Assembly: GCA_021495925.1 (NCBI GenBank)
Contig: JAKEKT010000046.1
Location: 214,822 to 278,821, forward strand
Reading direction: 5' to 3'
Source of the DNA: Diplodia intermedia
Lineage: Eukaryota > Ascomycota > Dothideomycetes > Botryosphaeriales > Botryosphaeriaceae
DNA length: 64,000 bases
Part shown: in pieces, positions 52,911-63,442 of the stretch
Layout: every line of letters begins with the position of its first letter
Numbering within the stretch: position 1 is the stretch's first letter
Translations under genes and position numbers: made by a program
Notes under the pieces: generated by a model
Told to the model about the DNA's origin: nothing
Databases searched by the model: none
The model's input: the letters and a program-made list of their open reading frames with translations, nothing else

Positions 52911-54749
52911 ATGTCCGTTACACAAGCGCTTACAACAGACTCTTCCAACGCCCGCAGAGAGCCCGCAAGCAGCAGCTCCGGCGCCGCGCCAGAGCGCACC
53001 CGTCTGCATATTACGCCTTTCACGCCGGACTTGCTGAAGGCCTTCATCCCACCCTCCGTCTTGCCGCAGGCCTCGCGCATCTCCTACCACGCCGTGCAAA
53101 CTTTCCCCGACAAGGGCTTCGGCTACGTCGAGCTACCCACTATGGAAGCGCAAAAGCTCAAGAAGAAGTTCACTGGCTCGATTTTGAAGGGCCAGAAGGT
53201 TCGAATCGAGGACGCGCGCCCGGAGAAGCGCAAGAAGATTCTGGAAGAGGCACAAGCAGCGGCCGGGGCGGGCTTGGACGAGGAAGATCGCAAGGCTGGC
53301 AAGAAGGTCAAGAAGGTCAAGCGCAAGGATAACGTCCTGCCTGGCTACGAATTGCCTGACGAGAGGCACGTTAAGCGTGGCTGGACTGAGCCTGAGAGCA
53401 AGAAGGATTACAAGCGCAAAGATAAGAACATGAAGGATAAGAAGCACAAGTCGCAGCCCTCGAAATACACCACGGACAAGGAGCTCTTGTTCAAGACGAA
53501 GCTGCCGCCCAATGCAGTGCCGACTGCGAAGACCGACAAGTCGTTGGAGAAGCCGAAGAAATCGAAGACGTCCTCCCGCGATGTTGTCGTTCACGAGTTT
53601 TCCAAGACAACAAAACATGCCAGCTTCTTGAAGAGCAGTCAGGTCTCGAAGGATGGCAAGACAGCTGCCGAATTCGTCGAAGGAAAGGGATGGGTTGACG
53701 AAAGTGGCAATGTTGTGGAGCAAGAGTCCGAGTCGCAGCGAAGGCGAAGGGAAGCTAAAGCGGAGGCAAAACGGAAACGTACCGAGGAAAAGGCGGCAGC
53801 GGCAGCAGCCGCCGCCGCCGCTGCTGCTGAAGAGGAAGGAAAGAAGTCCAAGAGGAAATCCGCCCTCGAGCTGGCAGAGGCACTTGAGGCGAAGCGGAAG
53901 GCAACGAAGGCAACCAAAGCAGCAGAACCCTCCGACGAATCGTCGGAGATTGAAGAAGATGTCTCGGACGATCGTTCCTCGGTTGTCTCTACAAGTTCGT
54001 CCGACGTGAGCAGTAGCAGCGACGAGGAATCTGAAGAATCACTTGGGTCGGAGGCTGAGTCAGAAGTCGCACAAGAAGACGAAGCCGAAGAATCTGCCTC
54101 TGAGTCCGAGCCACATGTGGCACACACCAAGGCAGCTGGTCAGGATAGCATTCCTCATGGAAATTCTGGCGGAGACGTGGAGATGACCGATTCCGCAGAG
54201 AAAGTCGGAGACGCCGAGAAAGAGGCGAAAGAGGTTCATCCTCTGGAGGCTCTGTTCAAACCCCGTAACCCTCCTGAGGGGGGCACTCCCACAAAGCTCG
54301 CGCCCATCAATACCACGTTTAGCTTCTTTGGTGGTGGCGATGACGAGGAGGAGGAGGCGGTGGAAGAAGCAAATCTACCGCTCACGCCATACACGCGGCG
54401 AGACCTGCAAATACGTGGCATGCGGAGCGCGGCACCTACACCGGACACAGCCGCGATTGGCAAGAGGTTCTGGCGAAACGCTGGCGAAGACGAAGACGAG
54501 GACGAGGACGAGGAGGTGGAGGACAGCATGATGCAGGTGGATGCCAATTCGGTGCCCATCGGGAGCAGGGGACCCGAGATTACCATTGCACCGGCGCAGA
54601 GCACAGAGGAGGCGGACCAGAGCGAGTTCGCGAAGCATTTCTGGGAACACCGCGGCGACTACAACCGAGCATGGAAAAAGCGCAGGCGGGAGGCCATGAA
54701 GGTCCAGCGGCAGCGTGAGAACCGGCGGCTGGGGAGGAAGGTTGTCTAG
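52911..54749 (+). CDS. RRM-containing nucleolar protein, probable Nop8-like ribosome biogenesis factor
   Basis: This single-exon gene encodes 612 aa. An RRM-like fold begins at about residue 31 (RLHITPFTPDLLKAFIPPS) and includes KGFGYVEL and LKGQKVRIEDARP. Long Lys-rich and then Glu/Asp/Ser-rich stretches follow, with a run of twelve Ala near residue 305. The second half contains HPLEALFKPRNPP and FSFFGGGDDEEEE, and the C-terminus HFWEHRGDYNRAWKKRRREAMK is a pattern I associate with Nop8-type 60S assembly factors. The mix of basic and acidic low complexity is typical of nucleolar proteins. ATG 52911 is the first Met, and the frame is open upstream only through non-AUG codons. The start lies 306 bp from the divergent signal-peptide gene. 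Confidence 0.72.
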   Translation: MSVTQALTTDSSNARREPASSSSGAAPERTRLHITPFTPDLLKAFIPPSVLPQASRISYHAVQTFPDKGFGYVELPTMEAQKLKKKFTGSILKGQKVRIEDARPEKRKKILEEAQAAAGAGLDEEDRKAGKKVKKVKRKDNVLPGYELPDERHVKRGWTEPESKKDYKRKDKNMKDKKHKSQPSKYTTDKELLFKTKLPPNAVPTAKTDKSLEKPKKSKTSSRDVVVHEFSKTTKHASFLKSSQVSKDGKTAAEFVEGKGWVDESGNVVEQESESQRRRREAKAEAKRKRTEEKAAAAAAAAAAAAEEEGKKSKRKSALELAEALEAKRKATKATKAAEPSDESSEIEEDVSDDRSSVVSTSSSDVSSSSDEESEESLGSEAESEVAQEDEAEESASESEPHVAHTKAAGQDSIPHGNSGGDVEMTDSAEKVGDAEKEAKEVHPLEALFKPRNPPEGGTPTKLAPINTTFSFFGGGDDEEEEAVEEANLPLTPYTRRDLQIRGMRSAAPTPDTAAIGKRFWRNAGEDEDEDEDEEVEDSMMQVDANSVPIGSRGPEITIAPAQSTEEADQSEFAKHFWEHRGDYNRAWKKRRREAMKVQRQRENRRLGRKVV

Positions 54750-55667
54750 ACATCTCAGATAAAGAGGTGGAAGCATCGGGAGCAGGCGCCGCTGTCGTGG
54801 AAGGTGAGCGCATCCCGGCGTGTGCTAAGCCCTTCCCGCGCGGTAAGGCAGGGTTCCAGGATGCACACGGGGAGCCGCATGGCGGGCTTGCCGGGGAGCG
54901 GGCAGTACCTACAGGCATGAGCCCCATTTCGCAATGTCAATGGCCTGTGCCACCTGAATTCTTTTCGCTCACCTGCATATGCCCGTGTGTCTCAGTTTGA
55001 CACCACTCGCGATCCTTTCAGCTGATACCTTGGCGCCATGCATATGGAAAGTTTTATTTGTTTTGCACCCGCAGTCACTGACAGCAAGCCTGGCGGCCCG
55101 GTGCGAGTGGGCCTGGTTCTGCAGGTACGCATGCGGGGAGGGAGGGAGGGGAAGGCAGGGGTGGCGTGGGTGGATGCACCTCCGGGATTAAACTCTACGC
55201 CGCTCGCACCCCATGGGCAGGACAGATCACTCCACCCTGGCCTCTGTCGACGACGATGACATACATGAGAGAGATCGAGATTCCTTTTGAGATAGATTGC
55301 GTTTCGACCGCTGCGGCACTATAACGGTGGGTTGCGAAGCTCGTCGCAGCATGTGCCGGCCTCACCCACCACGCCTCGCTGGCCTCTCTCTTCCCTGATT
55401 TCCAGCATCCATCAGCACTGCCTCGCCACCGGTCTCGGCCGCTTCCTGCCCGGTATACAGCTGACCGACCGGCCCACCTTCGCATTCCTTCTATGTTCTT
55501 CCAACTTCAACTGTTACTTTACCACACACTCGTTCACTCGCCTGGCTGAGCTCCCCGTCACTCTTCCCTGCTCTCCGGCAAACGCTTCACTCAGAAACTT
55601 CTCACCCGCAAATATTGGCTCCGGCTGTATCTAACCCAGTACACTATTTCACCGCCCATTGGGCGCC
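54750..55667. other. Intergenic region with pyrimidine-rich promoter
   Basis: This 918-bp stretch lies between two genes on the same strand. The segment from about 55350 to 55640 is C/T-rich, as in many fungal promoters. A G-rich stretch of GGGA units lies near 55136-55160. No gene was recognised. Confidence 0.4.
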
Positions 55668-57854
55668 ATGTCGCCTGGCGGCCGTTCTCCCGCCCGTACG
55701 GCCTCCACCAACACTGCACCTCCGAAGAGACTCGCTCTCATGCGAAACCTTGACTCTCAGACATACTCTGCCTTCATCGAGGAAGCCGAAATCCTCGACT
55801 CGTTCATATCAATGGAGCCGCCTGTTCGCTACTCCCGCACGGCCCCGTGCACGCGATTCTACTGCGCCATCATCATGGGACAGCTTTTCCTCCTCTCCAC
55901 CGTTGTGGCGCTTGTCCTGACTATCATCAACTACAACAGAGCCGACGAAGGCGATCGCGTGAGTTACATCGTATGGCTCGTTTTCTCCGCCGCCGCCACT
56001 TTGTTCTTCGTCCTCTTGACCCTCATCTTCTTTCACCAGCGCCGCAAGCTCTGCGTAATGCAATGCAAACTCCAAAGGATGCAAGCCGAAGCCGAGGCGC
56101 ACGGCTCGCAGAAGCATCTCGAGGTTGCATCTTCAGGAGCGCCTCAGCTGCGTGCGGAGACGGACCACCGTCTCAGTGTACTGGCGCAGCATCACTTCGA
56201 AGCCGCCGCTGAAAGCGCGGCCACGGCCGACTCAGCTGGACGCCGGACCAGCGTCATCACGGCGAACCAGACCGGCCGCCGTCGCCAGATGAGTAGTGCG
56301 GCCGGCGAAGGTTGCGAGCTTTCTCTATTCCAGACGCACCTCAGCAACGGAAGCACCAAAGACGGCGTCGCCGACCTCACCACTTCCTCCGCTCCCATGC
56401 AGACCCCGCCACCAACCTACATGAATCCAATCCAGCGGCACCTCGAGCGCGAGTCGACGACAACCCGCCTTTGGCAAGACGATCCGACCATGATGGACCC
56501 CTTCACCGGCCTGGCCGGCGCGCAGAACAACAACAACAACGATAACAGCAACCAATCTTCACCGCTCGCCATCCGCTCCCGCCGCTCCGTCAAGCCCGAT
56601 CCACCGTCACCCACGCCGTCTCCGAGGAGAAGGACGGCCACCATCGCTTCCCACCGCGGCGATTCGACAACGCTCCAAGCCTCGGATCCCTTCACCATCT
56701 CCTCTCCAACCGCCGCCGCCGCCAACCGCAGCTCCACGGCGCTACCTTTCCATCATCCCGCCGCATCCATCGACGACAGCAGCAACATGGCCTCCTCCCG
56801 CACGCGCGCAATCTCGACAACCTCGTCATGCCCGGACTACGGCGTCCTTCTGCCGGCTTTCCCGCTGCCCCCCTCGCACGCGCGGTTCAGCGATCCATCA
56901 CTGGCACCGCCATCGCCGCCGCCGCGGCTGCCGCCGCCACCGCCCCCGACGAGAGAAGAGATGAGAGAAGAGGAGAAGAAGATCGCGGTGGCGTCGCTGC
57001 CGCCTTTGACGAGGGTGAGCTGTGCGGCGGCGGAGCAGCAGCAGCAACCGCAGCAGCAGGAGAGGACAGTGTGGGGGCGGATGGCGAAGGTGATGGGAGT
57101 GAGGAGGAGCCGGGCGGGTAGTGCGGTACTGAATGATGGCGGCGAAGGGGGGAAGAATGATGGCGATGAAGAAGGAGAAGAAGAGAAAGCAGAACGAGAG
57201 AGGCGCAGCCCGGAAGGCAGATTAGGTACGGACGACGGGGGCCGCCGCCGCCGCGACTTCCTCGAGCCGCAGAGGTACGACGACGACGCGACCATGGCAA
57301 CCGCAGTCGATGGGAGGAGAGACTCGCACGTCGACCCCGATCTGCAAGACGTGGATGGGGAGCCCGCACACGATGGCGTCGTCGTCGTCGACGACGAAGA
57401 CGGCGGCAAGATGCACGCCCACCGCCGCCGCCGCCGCCGGCCCACGCTTCTGCAGGCACAGTCGGCCCCTCCTCTCCTCCTCCCGACGGGCGACGACCGT
57501 CCCTCCACCTGGTGGTGCTCCGCGCCGCAGGACGATCAGCAGCAGCACCACCACCGTCGTAGCCGCCACCGCCGCCGCCGTTCCCAGCCCGTCACCACTG
57601 CCGGTCTGCAACACCACCACCACTACAACCCCCGCCGCTCCTCTGAGTCGTTCTCTTCCCTCTCCTCCCTCTCTTTCCACATGGACCCGCCGGCGTGCTA
57701 CCGAGCCGACAACATCGGCAGCGATGGAGAAGGAGACGATGGTGCCGGGGTCGACAGGAAGCAAAGCGTGAGCTCGGGCGCGTGGAGGGCGGCAAGTAGG
57801 CGTGGAAGGAGCGCGAGCAACGGGTCGAGGTTTGTGGAGGAGGATATGGGATAA
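55668..57854 (+). CDS. Two-TM protein with very long low-complexity tail, unknown function
   Basis: This single-exon gene encodes 728 aa. A conserved-looking N-terminus includes LMRNLDSQTYSAFIEEAEIL. It is followed by two membrane helices at about 70-90 (MGQLFLLSTVVALVLTII) and 103-122 (VWLVFSAAATLFFVLLTLIFF). A basic HQRRKLCVMQCKLQRMQAEAEA juxtamembrane helix follows. The remaining 580 residues are Ser/Pro/Arg/His/Asp-rich, with poly-Asn, poly-Pro, poly-Gln and poly-Arg runs, and are probably disordered and cytosolic. No known domain was recognised. The reading frame stays open over 2.2 kb despite changes in composition. Frames on the opposite strand are also open but repeat-like. The ATG at 55668 (GCCATG) is the first in frame. 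Confidence 0.75.
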   Translation: MSPGGRSPARTASTNTAPPKRLALMRNLDSQTYSAFIEEAEILDSFISMEPPVRYSRTAPCTRFYCAIIMGQLFLLSTVVALVLTIINYNRADEGDRVSYIVWLVFSAAATLFFVLLTLIFFHQRRKLCVMQCKLQRMQAEAEAHGSQKHLEVASSGAPQLRAETDHRLSVLAQHHFEAAAESAATADSAGRRTSVITANQTGRRRQMSSAAGEGCELSLFQTHLSNGSTKDGVADLTTSSAPMQTPPPTYMNPIQRHLERESTTTRLWQDDPTMMDPFTGLAGAQNNNNNDNSNQSSPLAIRSRRSVKPDPPSPTPSPRRRTATIASHRGDSTTLQASDPFTISSPTAAAANRSSTALPFHHPAASIDDSSNMASSRTRAISTTSSCPDYGVLLPAFPLPPSHARFSDPSLAPPSPPPRLPPPPPPTREEMREEEKKIAVASLPPLTRVSCAAAEQQQQPQQQERTVWGRMAKVMGVRRSRAGSAVLNDGGEGGKNDGDEEGEEEKAERERRSPEGRLGTDDGGRRRRDFLEPQRYDDDATMATAVDGRRDSHVDPDLQDVDGEPAHDGVVVVDDEDGGKMHAHRRRRRRPTLLQAQSAPPLLLPTGDDRPSTWWCSAPQDDQQQHHHRRSRHRRRRSQPVTTAGLQHHHHYNPRRSSESFSSLSSLSFHMDPPACYRADNIGSDGEGDDGAGVDRKQSVSSGAWRAASRRGRSASNGSRFVEEDMG

Positions 57855-59145
57855 TGTCGGTGGGAACAAGAAAGGTGAACGGTTTTGCGTGTGTGTGTGT
57901 GTGTGTGTACTATGGGACCGAGATACATGTGCGTTTTGCTAGCACACATTCTTTTGGCGACGATAATGACGACGTCCACGAAGCATGCTTTGGGGGGTGC
58001 GAGGCGGGAGTCTTTTAAGGGTGTTGTGGTGTTATATTTGGATGGGTAATGCGGTCTTAATAACGAGAGATGAGAGAGCGGGAGGGAGAAAGCAACGAGG
58101 GCGGATGGGGGCTGGCCGTTGGCTGGCTGGCCAGATAGAGTTTGATACCCCCCGCACATGGTTGCAAATAGCTACAACCCTTTCCCAGAACCGTTAATTT
58201 CATTCGTTTCATAGGGCTTGTGGATATCCCAGCGATTTGTGGAGGGATTCGGCTTGTCCAAACCTACCTCGCCAGGAAAATTGCACCTGTTGACGTGGGA
58301 CGTCAATCTCCAATGTCTGCATATATCCATACGGCTTCCAAACGCACATCTACGTTCAAACATTTTCTTCATCTGCTCGCGAATGAACAGTGTAGTATTC
58401 TTCGCAGGGGACGGAAGGCCGAAAGCTTCTGATACGCCATATAAGTACGCCGGCTTCCAGGCTTGGCCTTCAATTGACGTAGTTAGGGTACCATATCTCT
58501 ACTGCAAAGGTTTTGGGGTCGCCGAAAGCTTTCGTCACTTCGCTGTTCCGCCAAGAAATGCTGACAGACACGGCGTCCGTCAACCACTTTAGTGCTGACA
58601 GGACTAGCAGGGCACGCCATCCCTTCCCCGACTCCCGATATCATGTCAAAATGCGTATCTTTGAATCAAGATTACTCGTACAAGAGCGCATATCTTTTGT
58701 CAGCTCGGCTCGCTCACTCGCTTGCATGTTTGCCAGTGTGCTTGCTTGGTCGTAACGAAAAGGGCGTGCATCTTCTTTGTCTGTGCCGTGTTCTAAGACG
58801 GTGGGAAATAAAGGGAAAAACTTTAGTAAGAACATTTTCCATGAATCGAAAACAGCTGGACAATTCCCGCGCATGAAAGGGCATCTCGTATCTCCAGAAC
58901 CGCATACCAGCTCGCGACCAGGGACACAGAAAACGCGTCAGGTCCCACCTGGTCCTTGTAGAAGACACTATGACGCCAAAAAACTCCTTCATGCGGGTAT
59001 TACAAAGCGTACTTTATGTGGTAGTTGTGGGTACGTGGTTTCGAGAGCCGAGTTCGACGGGGTCCGCGGGTTGCGGGGCAAAAGGCAGAGTCGAATCGCT
59101 TCGCATCGCCTGCGGGGCTCCATGTAAAAGAAATATTCGCCACGT
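57855..59145. other. Convergent intergenic region with GT microsatellite
   Basis: This 1.3-kb stretch lies between the 3' ends of the two-TM gene and ARL1. It contains a (GT)10 run at 57889-57908. Short frames have no family features. Confidence 0.4.
57889..57908 (+). repeat. (GT)10 microsatellite
   Basis: Ten perfect GT units lie 34 bp after the stop codon of the two-TM gene. Confidence 0.95.
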
Positions 59146-60047
59146 CTATGAATTGTCTGCCTGAATCGTCGTCTGCAGGGTTCGTTTTCGTCAGCTTGTG
59201 TGCAGCGAGCCATCGCATGGGATCCAAGACTCACCGTCAACCAATCCATACCCTCATCCACACCCCGCCCATCGATGGCCGAGCAAGCCACTATGCTCCA
59301 ATTGCGGTCCCTCAGCTCCGCGAGCTTGAGGGCCTCGGAGATCTCACCGGCGCCCTTGGCACCGGGCTGGTCCTGCTTGTTGGCGAAGACGAGGAGGGCG
59401 GCGTCGCGCAGCTCCTCCTCGCTCAGCATGGCGGCCAGTTCCTCGGCGGCGGTGCCTAATCGGTCGATGTCGGTCGAGTCGATGACGAAGATGACGGCGG
59501 CCGTGTTGCTGTAGTAGCACCGCCAGTACTGCAGGCGCCGCGGGAGCGACGAGGTCAGCGTGCGCAGCTCTGCGGTGCGGGACAGGGTTTGGAAGACGGG
59601 GTTGCGGGGGAGAAGGGGTGCGGCTGCGCGTACCGGGCGGATCGACGTCTGGCCTCCCAGGTCCTGTGGAAATCATTAGCGGGACGAGGCGAGCGGCGGG
59701 GTGCGGGCGGCCGAGACGCACCCAGACATTGAGGTTTAGGTTTTTGTACGTGACCGACTCGACGTTGAAGCCGATGGTCGGAATCGTCGTGACTACCTCG
59801 CCAATCTGCACTCAAGACGCCGTGTGAGCGAGCTCTCCATACACGTCCCCTTCACTTTTCTGTGGAGGCTCCGCACCTTCAGCCGGTAGAGAAGAGTCGT
59901 CTTGCCAGCATTGTCCTGCGCGGTCTGCGTTAGCTGCGCCGAAGCTCGCAACGCTCATGGCGGCGGGCGTACCAGGCCGAGAATTAGGATGCGGATCTCC
60001 TTCTTCGCCCACACCAGCGAGGTCAACCGTGATACCCAGCCACCCAT
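59146..60047 (-). CDS. ARL1: Arf-like GTPase Arl1
   Basis: The model is complement(join(59146..59172, 59235..59528, 59634..59663, 59722..59805, 59877..59915, 59973..60047)), giving 182 aa, the normal Arl1 length. Six exons include two of 30 and 39 nt, and every junction keeps phase 0. Arl1 works at the trans-Golgi, recruiting GRIP-domain tethers. Features are MGG for N-myristoylation, the P-loop GLDNAGKTT made by joining exons 1 and 2, TIPTIGFNV (switch 1), WDLGGQTSIRPYWRCYY (switch 2, split over three exons), NKQD, and a CSA-type base-contact motif. NLNVWDLGGQTSIRPYWRCYY is characteristic of Arl1 rather than Arf1. The final exon encodes only eight residues. Confidence 0.95.
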
Positions 60048-60583
60048 GGTGTTCGTTGTGGGGATGCGGGCTGCGAAAAGAAAAAGTTTCGAGGGAGGGA
60101 TATAGCTATGGCGTCAGGGTCGCAGGCGGCCGGGGAAGGGCGGGCGACGTCTAAGCGGGAGGCGGCAGCGGCAGGGGATTCGGCGTGGGCGTTTCGCGGG
60201 CGTTGGGCGAGGCGCGGCGAGGGGCGGGCAGCGGTCGCTCGGGAGGGCGCTTTAGGAGGCAGGCGTGTTAAATGAGGATGGATTGGTGGACTCTGGGCGA
60301 ATGGTTGCTTTGCTGGCTTTTGCCTTGTGTTGCTGCAGAGGCCGAGCTCGAGCCCTCCTGCTGCGGACATGGGGCGCTAGGGGGCCACCAGAGCCCAGAC
60401 TGCGAAGCGCGCTGCCTAATGCATCGCTCGACACCGAGCAATCCAATCTGCCACACCCGCCCTGCGTAAAGCCGAGCAAAATAAGCATTGCTGTCGTCTG
60501 CCCACCCCGCCCGCGCTATGCAGTTACATACAGTCCTCTATCTAACCCGCTGCGAATCACTTCCCTACACGGCCGGCCGTCTC
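60048..60583. other. Intergenic region between ARL1 start and fusion-enzyme 3' end
   Basis: This 536-bp GC-rich stretch contains the ARL1 promoter. Open frames on both strands are short and uncharacteristic. No gene was recognised. Confidence 0.4.
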
Positions 60584-62922
60584 CTATTCCGTATTCATCT
60601 CCTCTACCAGCGTCGGCGTCTCGTCGCGACTGCGCTTCCTGCTCATGCCACTGCCGCCAACCGTGCTATACCTGTCGTGCCGTTCGTTCTCCGTCGCCGC
60701 CGGGTCCAATGACTGCTCAAATCGCCGTGCCACCTCCAGCAGCTCCGCATCCATGCGGCTGCCGCCCATAAAGTGCACCCCGAAGGGCAGCCGGCCTTCA
60801 TTGCCCTCAGTGCCGAGCAGTTCGTCAAGAGGATATAGACCCGCCGGAACCGAAATCGCACACAGATCGAGCACGTTCGCGGCGTGCGTGTACTCGCCGA
60901 GCGCACTGTTCTTCTTGACAGGGTCTGCGTGCACCTCCTCGATGGTCCAGTGCGCTGGGGCGGTCGGAGTGACGATGACGTCGACGCCGTTGGCCCCGGC
61001 ACTGAACGTCTCCTCTGCCTGCCGCGTATACAGAGCTTTGGCCTGGAGGTCGCGATAAGCTTGGACGGCCGTGCTCTGCCGCGCCACAGCCCCGTCAAAA
61101 ACCTCCACTATCACCGGATGGAGATAGTTTCTGTTCTTCTCGAGCCAATCGTCTGCATGGTTGGCGAGGCGCTCCATGACCAGCGTCCCGTCGTACAGTA
61201 GCTTTCCAGCCTTTTCGAAGGGCGTCCAGTCTATCGGTTTCAGGACTCCGCCGATGCTGACAAGCTTCCTGATAACGTGGTTGAAGATTTTGCGATAAAG
61301 CGGGTGGCACGCGTCCAACGCTTCGGGTGGCGGGATGCCAAAGCGGAATGTCTGTCTCTGCGGACCGACTGCGTTGATGTGTCGCTCAAGCGCAATGGGC
61401 AGCTTGGAGTACCGGTCCGCAGCATCCGCCCCTTCGATCACCTGCCACACCATGCGAGCTTCGCCTATGTTGCGAGCTAGGACCGCAATGCAATCCAGCG
61501 AGGCGCATGCAGGAGTGATGCCGCGCATGGACACAAGGCCTCGCGTAGGCTTGAACCCAACCACGTCGTTGAATGCTGCCGGGATGCGTCCGGATCCTGC
61601 CGTGTCTGTTCCTATGGAAAACGAGACAAGCCCTGCGCCTACGCTGACGGCGCTGCCGCTGCTGGAGCCGCCGGCTATGAAGTCGCGGTGCATTGTAGAG
61701 TGAGGGATGCCTTCCGGGCTGCGGCAGCCAGTCATGCCGGTGCCTAGTTGGTCCATGTTGGTCTTCCCTATGAAGATACCACCGTTGGCAATAATCTTCT
61801 CGTAAACCGGTGCAGATGCTGACGCCATGCGTGCGAGTGGCGGGCATGCCGTGGTGGTCTGGTAGCCTGCGATGTCGATCGAGTCTTTGATACTGAACGG
61901 AATTCCGAACAGAGGCGGTCTTTCCCGGGGATTCGGCCATTTCTCCTGCACTGCCCTCGCCGCTTCGAGGACGGCTTCTCTGCTCTCCAGGTGAATCCAG
62001 ACGGCAGGATCGTACCCCTTGTACACCTCGATCTTGCGGTACAGAGAATCCATAACCGCTTCGGCAGATACACCAGACCTGTAGGCAGCCTGCAACCGGC
62101 GGATCCGCATGTCTCCATTTTGGCGATACCTCTCATCTTGCGCCACCCGTGCTTCTGAGAGAGGGGTCAAAGCCTTCACAACACGGTCAAGTTTCGAAGC
62201 AAAGCCGAAAAGGCCCCCGCCGGCGTTAATTACGCCCAGGCTTCCCCGCTGGACCTTCTCATCACTGAAGCCAGCAGTGCATTCGGAGATGACACCTATG
62301 CTTGGTCAGCACGACGGCGACCCATCCAGCATACGGATGGGTTCTCACAGCACTCGAGACCTCTATCGCTAGCCTCGCGGATCGTAGAAGACAAGCAGCA
62401 TTCTGTGCTTACGCCTGCTACCAGGAGGTGGGTGATGGCACGTGCCTTGAGCTTGTGCAGCAGCTCCGTGTTCCAGAAAGCGCCTTTTCCAGGCTTGTCT
62501 ATCACGACTTCGCCGGGGAGGGCACGGAGCTCGTCAATGATGTCATGGCCGTACTCGCCGCGGATGAGATACCTGCCCATTGCGCCCCTGTCCCCAACCG
62601 TGGGCCCAGCGTTGCCATGGACGGGCGCATGGCTTGCCAGCGCTATCGACGGACAGTCAGACAGATCGGGCTCGAAGCCTACCCGCGTGTGGAAGACGGG
62701 CAGGCGGGCTTCACGGCAAGCATCCAGCAACCGCATGGTTGGGCGGACGCAGGCCTGGACTGCGGACAGGTTTGCGCCCACGCTGTGGGAGAAGCCGCCG
62801 TCAACGAGGAACTCGCGCTGCATGTCGACGACGAGCAGAGCCGTGTGGCGAAAGGGGAAACTGAAAGGGAAGGGCTTGGCGTCGACGAGCAGATGCGAGG
62901 ATGCGGAGCTACTGGACGCCAT
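60584..62922 (-). CDS. Bifunctional fusion: isochorismatase-fold (biuret hydrolase-like) + allophanate hydrolase amidase
   Basis: The model is complement(join(60584..62295, 62349..62922)), giving 761 aa. The 53-bp intron (GTGAGA donor, GCTGAC branch, CATAG acceptor) restores RGLECC-VISECTAGF, and both exons are in phase. Residues 25-225 are a cysteine hydrolase with Asp33 (VVDMQ), DKPGKGAFW (Lys143/146) and GVSTECC (Cys176). The motifs DKPGKGAF and STIREASDRG resemble biuret hydrolase BiuH more than nicotinamidases. Residues 260-720 are an amidase with Lys328 (FSIKDS), Ser402 (GGSSSGS) and Ser426 (DTAGSGR). The spacing of 74 and 24 matches Lys91/Ser165/Ser189 of AtzF. VLDLCAISVPAG and LPFGVHFMGG also fit allophanate hydrolases. 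The AtzF C-terminal domain is absent. Predicted reaction: biuret to allophanate + NH3, then CO2 + NH3. Substrates are inferred. Confidence 0.85.
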
Positions 62923-63442
62923 GATGGCCGTGGTTTGGGAGAGGAAAGCGACGAGCGGTAGACAAAGAAAAGCGAACGGGAATGGAGATGGAAGCAGGCC
63001 AAGAGCGAGAGTCTTAGGGGCCGTGAGGCGTTGAAACGGGTCGTGGGTTTTTCATTTCTCATAGGCCCCAATCAAGCCCTGTCGTCCGCGGCCCACTGCT
63101 GCTGGCCTGGACCCGATGCGGGGCGAAGGCTTCGGGATTGCTTGCAAGTATTTGCAGCGCAGGGATGAGGAGAGCTGAGCGCCGGACATTTTCGACTTGT
63201 CGAACGTGGGCGCGAGCCGTGACGGGCGCGGGGAGGGTTGGCGCTTCTGGTTGTAGGTCGATGGCCCGACAGGGTCCGTTATTGCCTCAGGCACGGGCCA
63301 GAAGCGAGTAATGGCCCGAGCTGGCATCTGCACCGCGAGCTCGCATCTCATCCCCAGCCCGCCCACGCGTCAACACCTCCGCATCCGCCTGCGACTATCG
63401 TTCCGCCAGAACTGCCACGATCGCGGACCCCAGCTGCCCACC
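62923..63442. promoter_or_regulatory. Divergent promoter, fusion enzyme / Arp8-like gene
   Basis: This 520-bp region lies between two divergent ATGs. No GATA core, expected for AreA-type nitrogen control, was found by eye on either strand, and no obvious TATA box. It is the only upstream sequence available to the fusion-enzyme gene before its neighbour. Confidence 0.4.

Noticed and set aside
60584..62179. Separate amidase gene starting at 62179
   Set aside because: The opening codon there is GTG; the frame is open further upstream to a CATAG acceptor at 62296 and completes the isochorismatase domain when spliced.
62296..62922. Stand-alone 208-aa isochorismatase ending at 62296
   Set aside because: The last 17 residues are intron read-through; the true terminal strands of the domain (ISECTAGF, GGGLFGF) are in the next exon.
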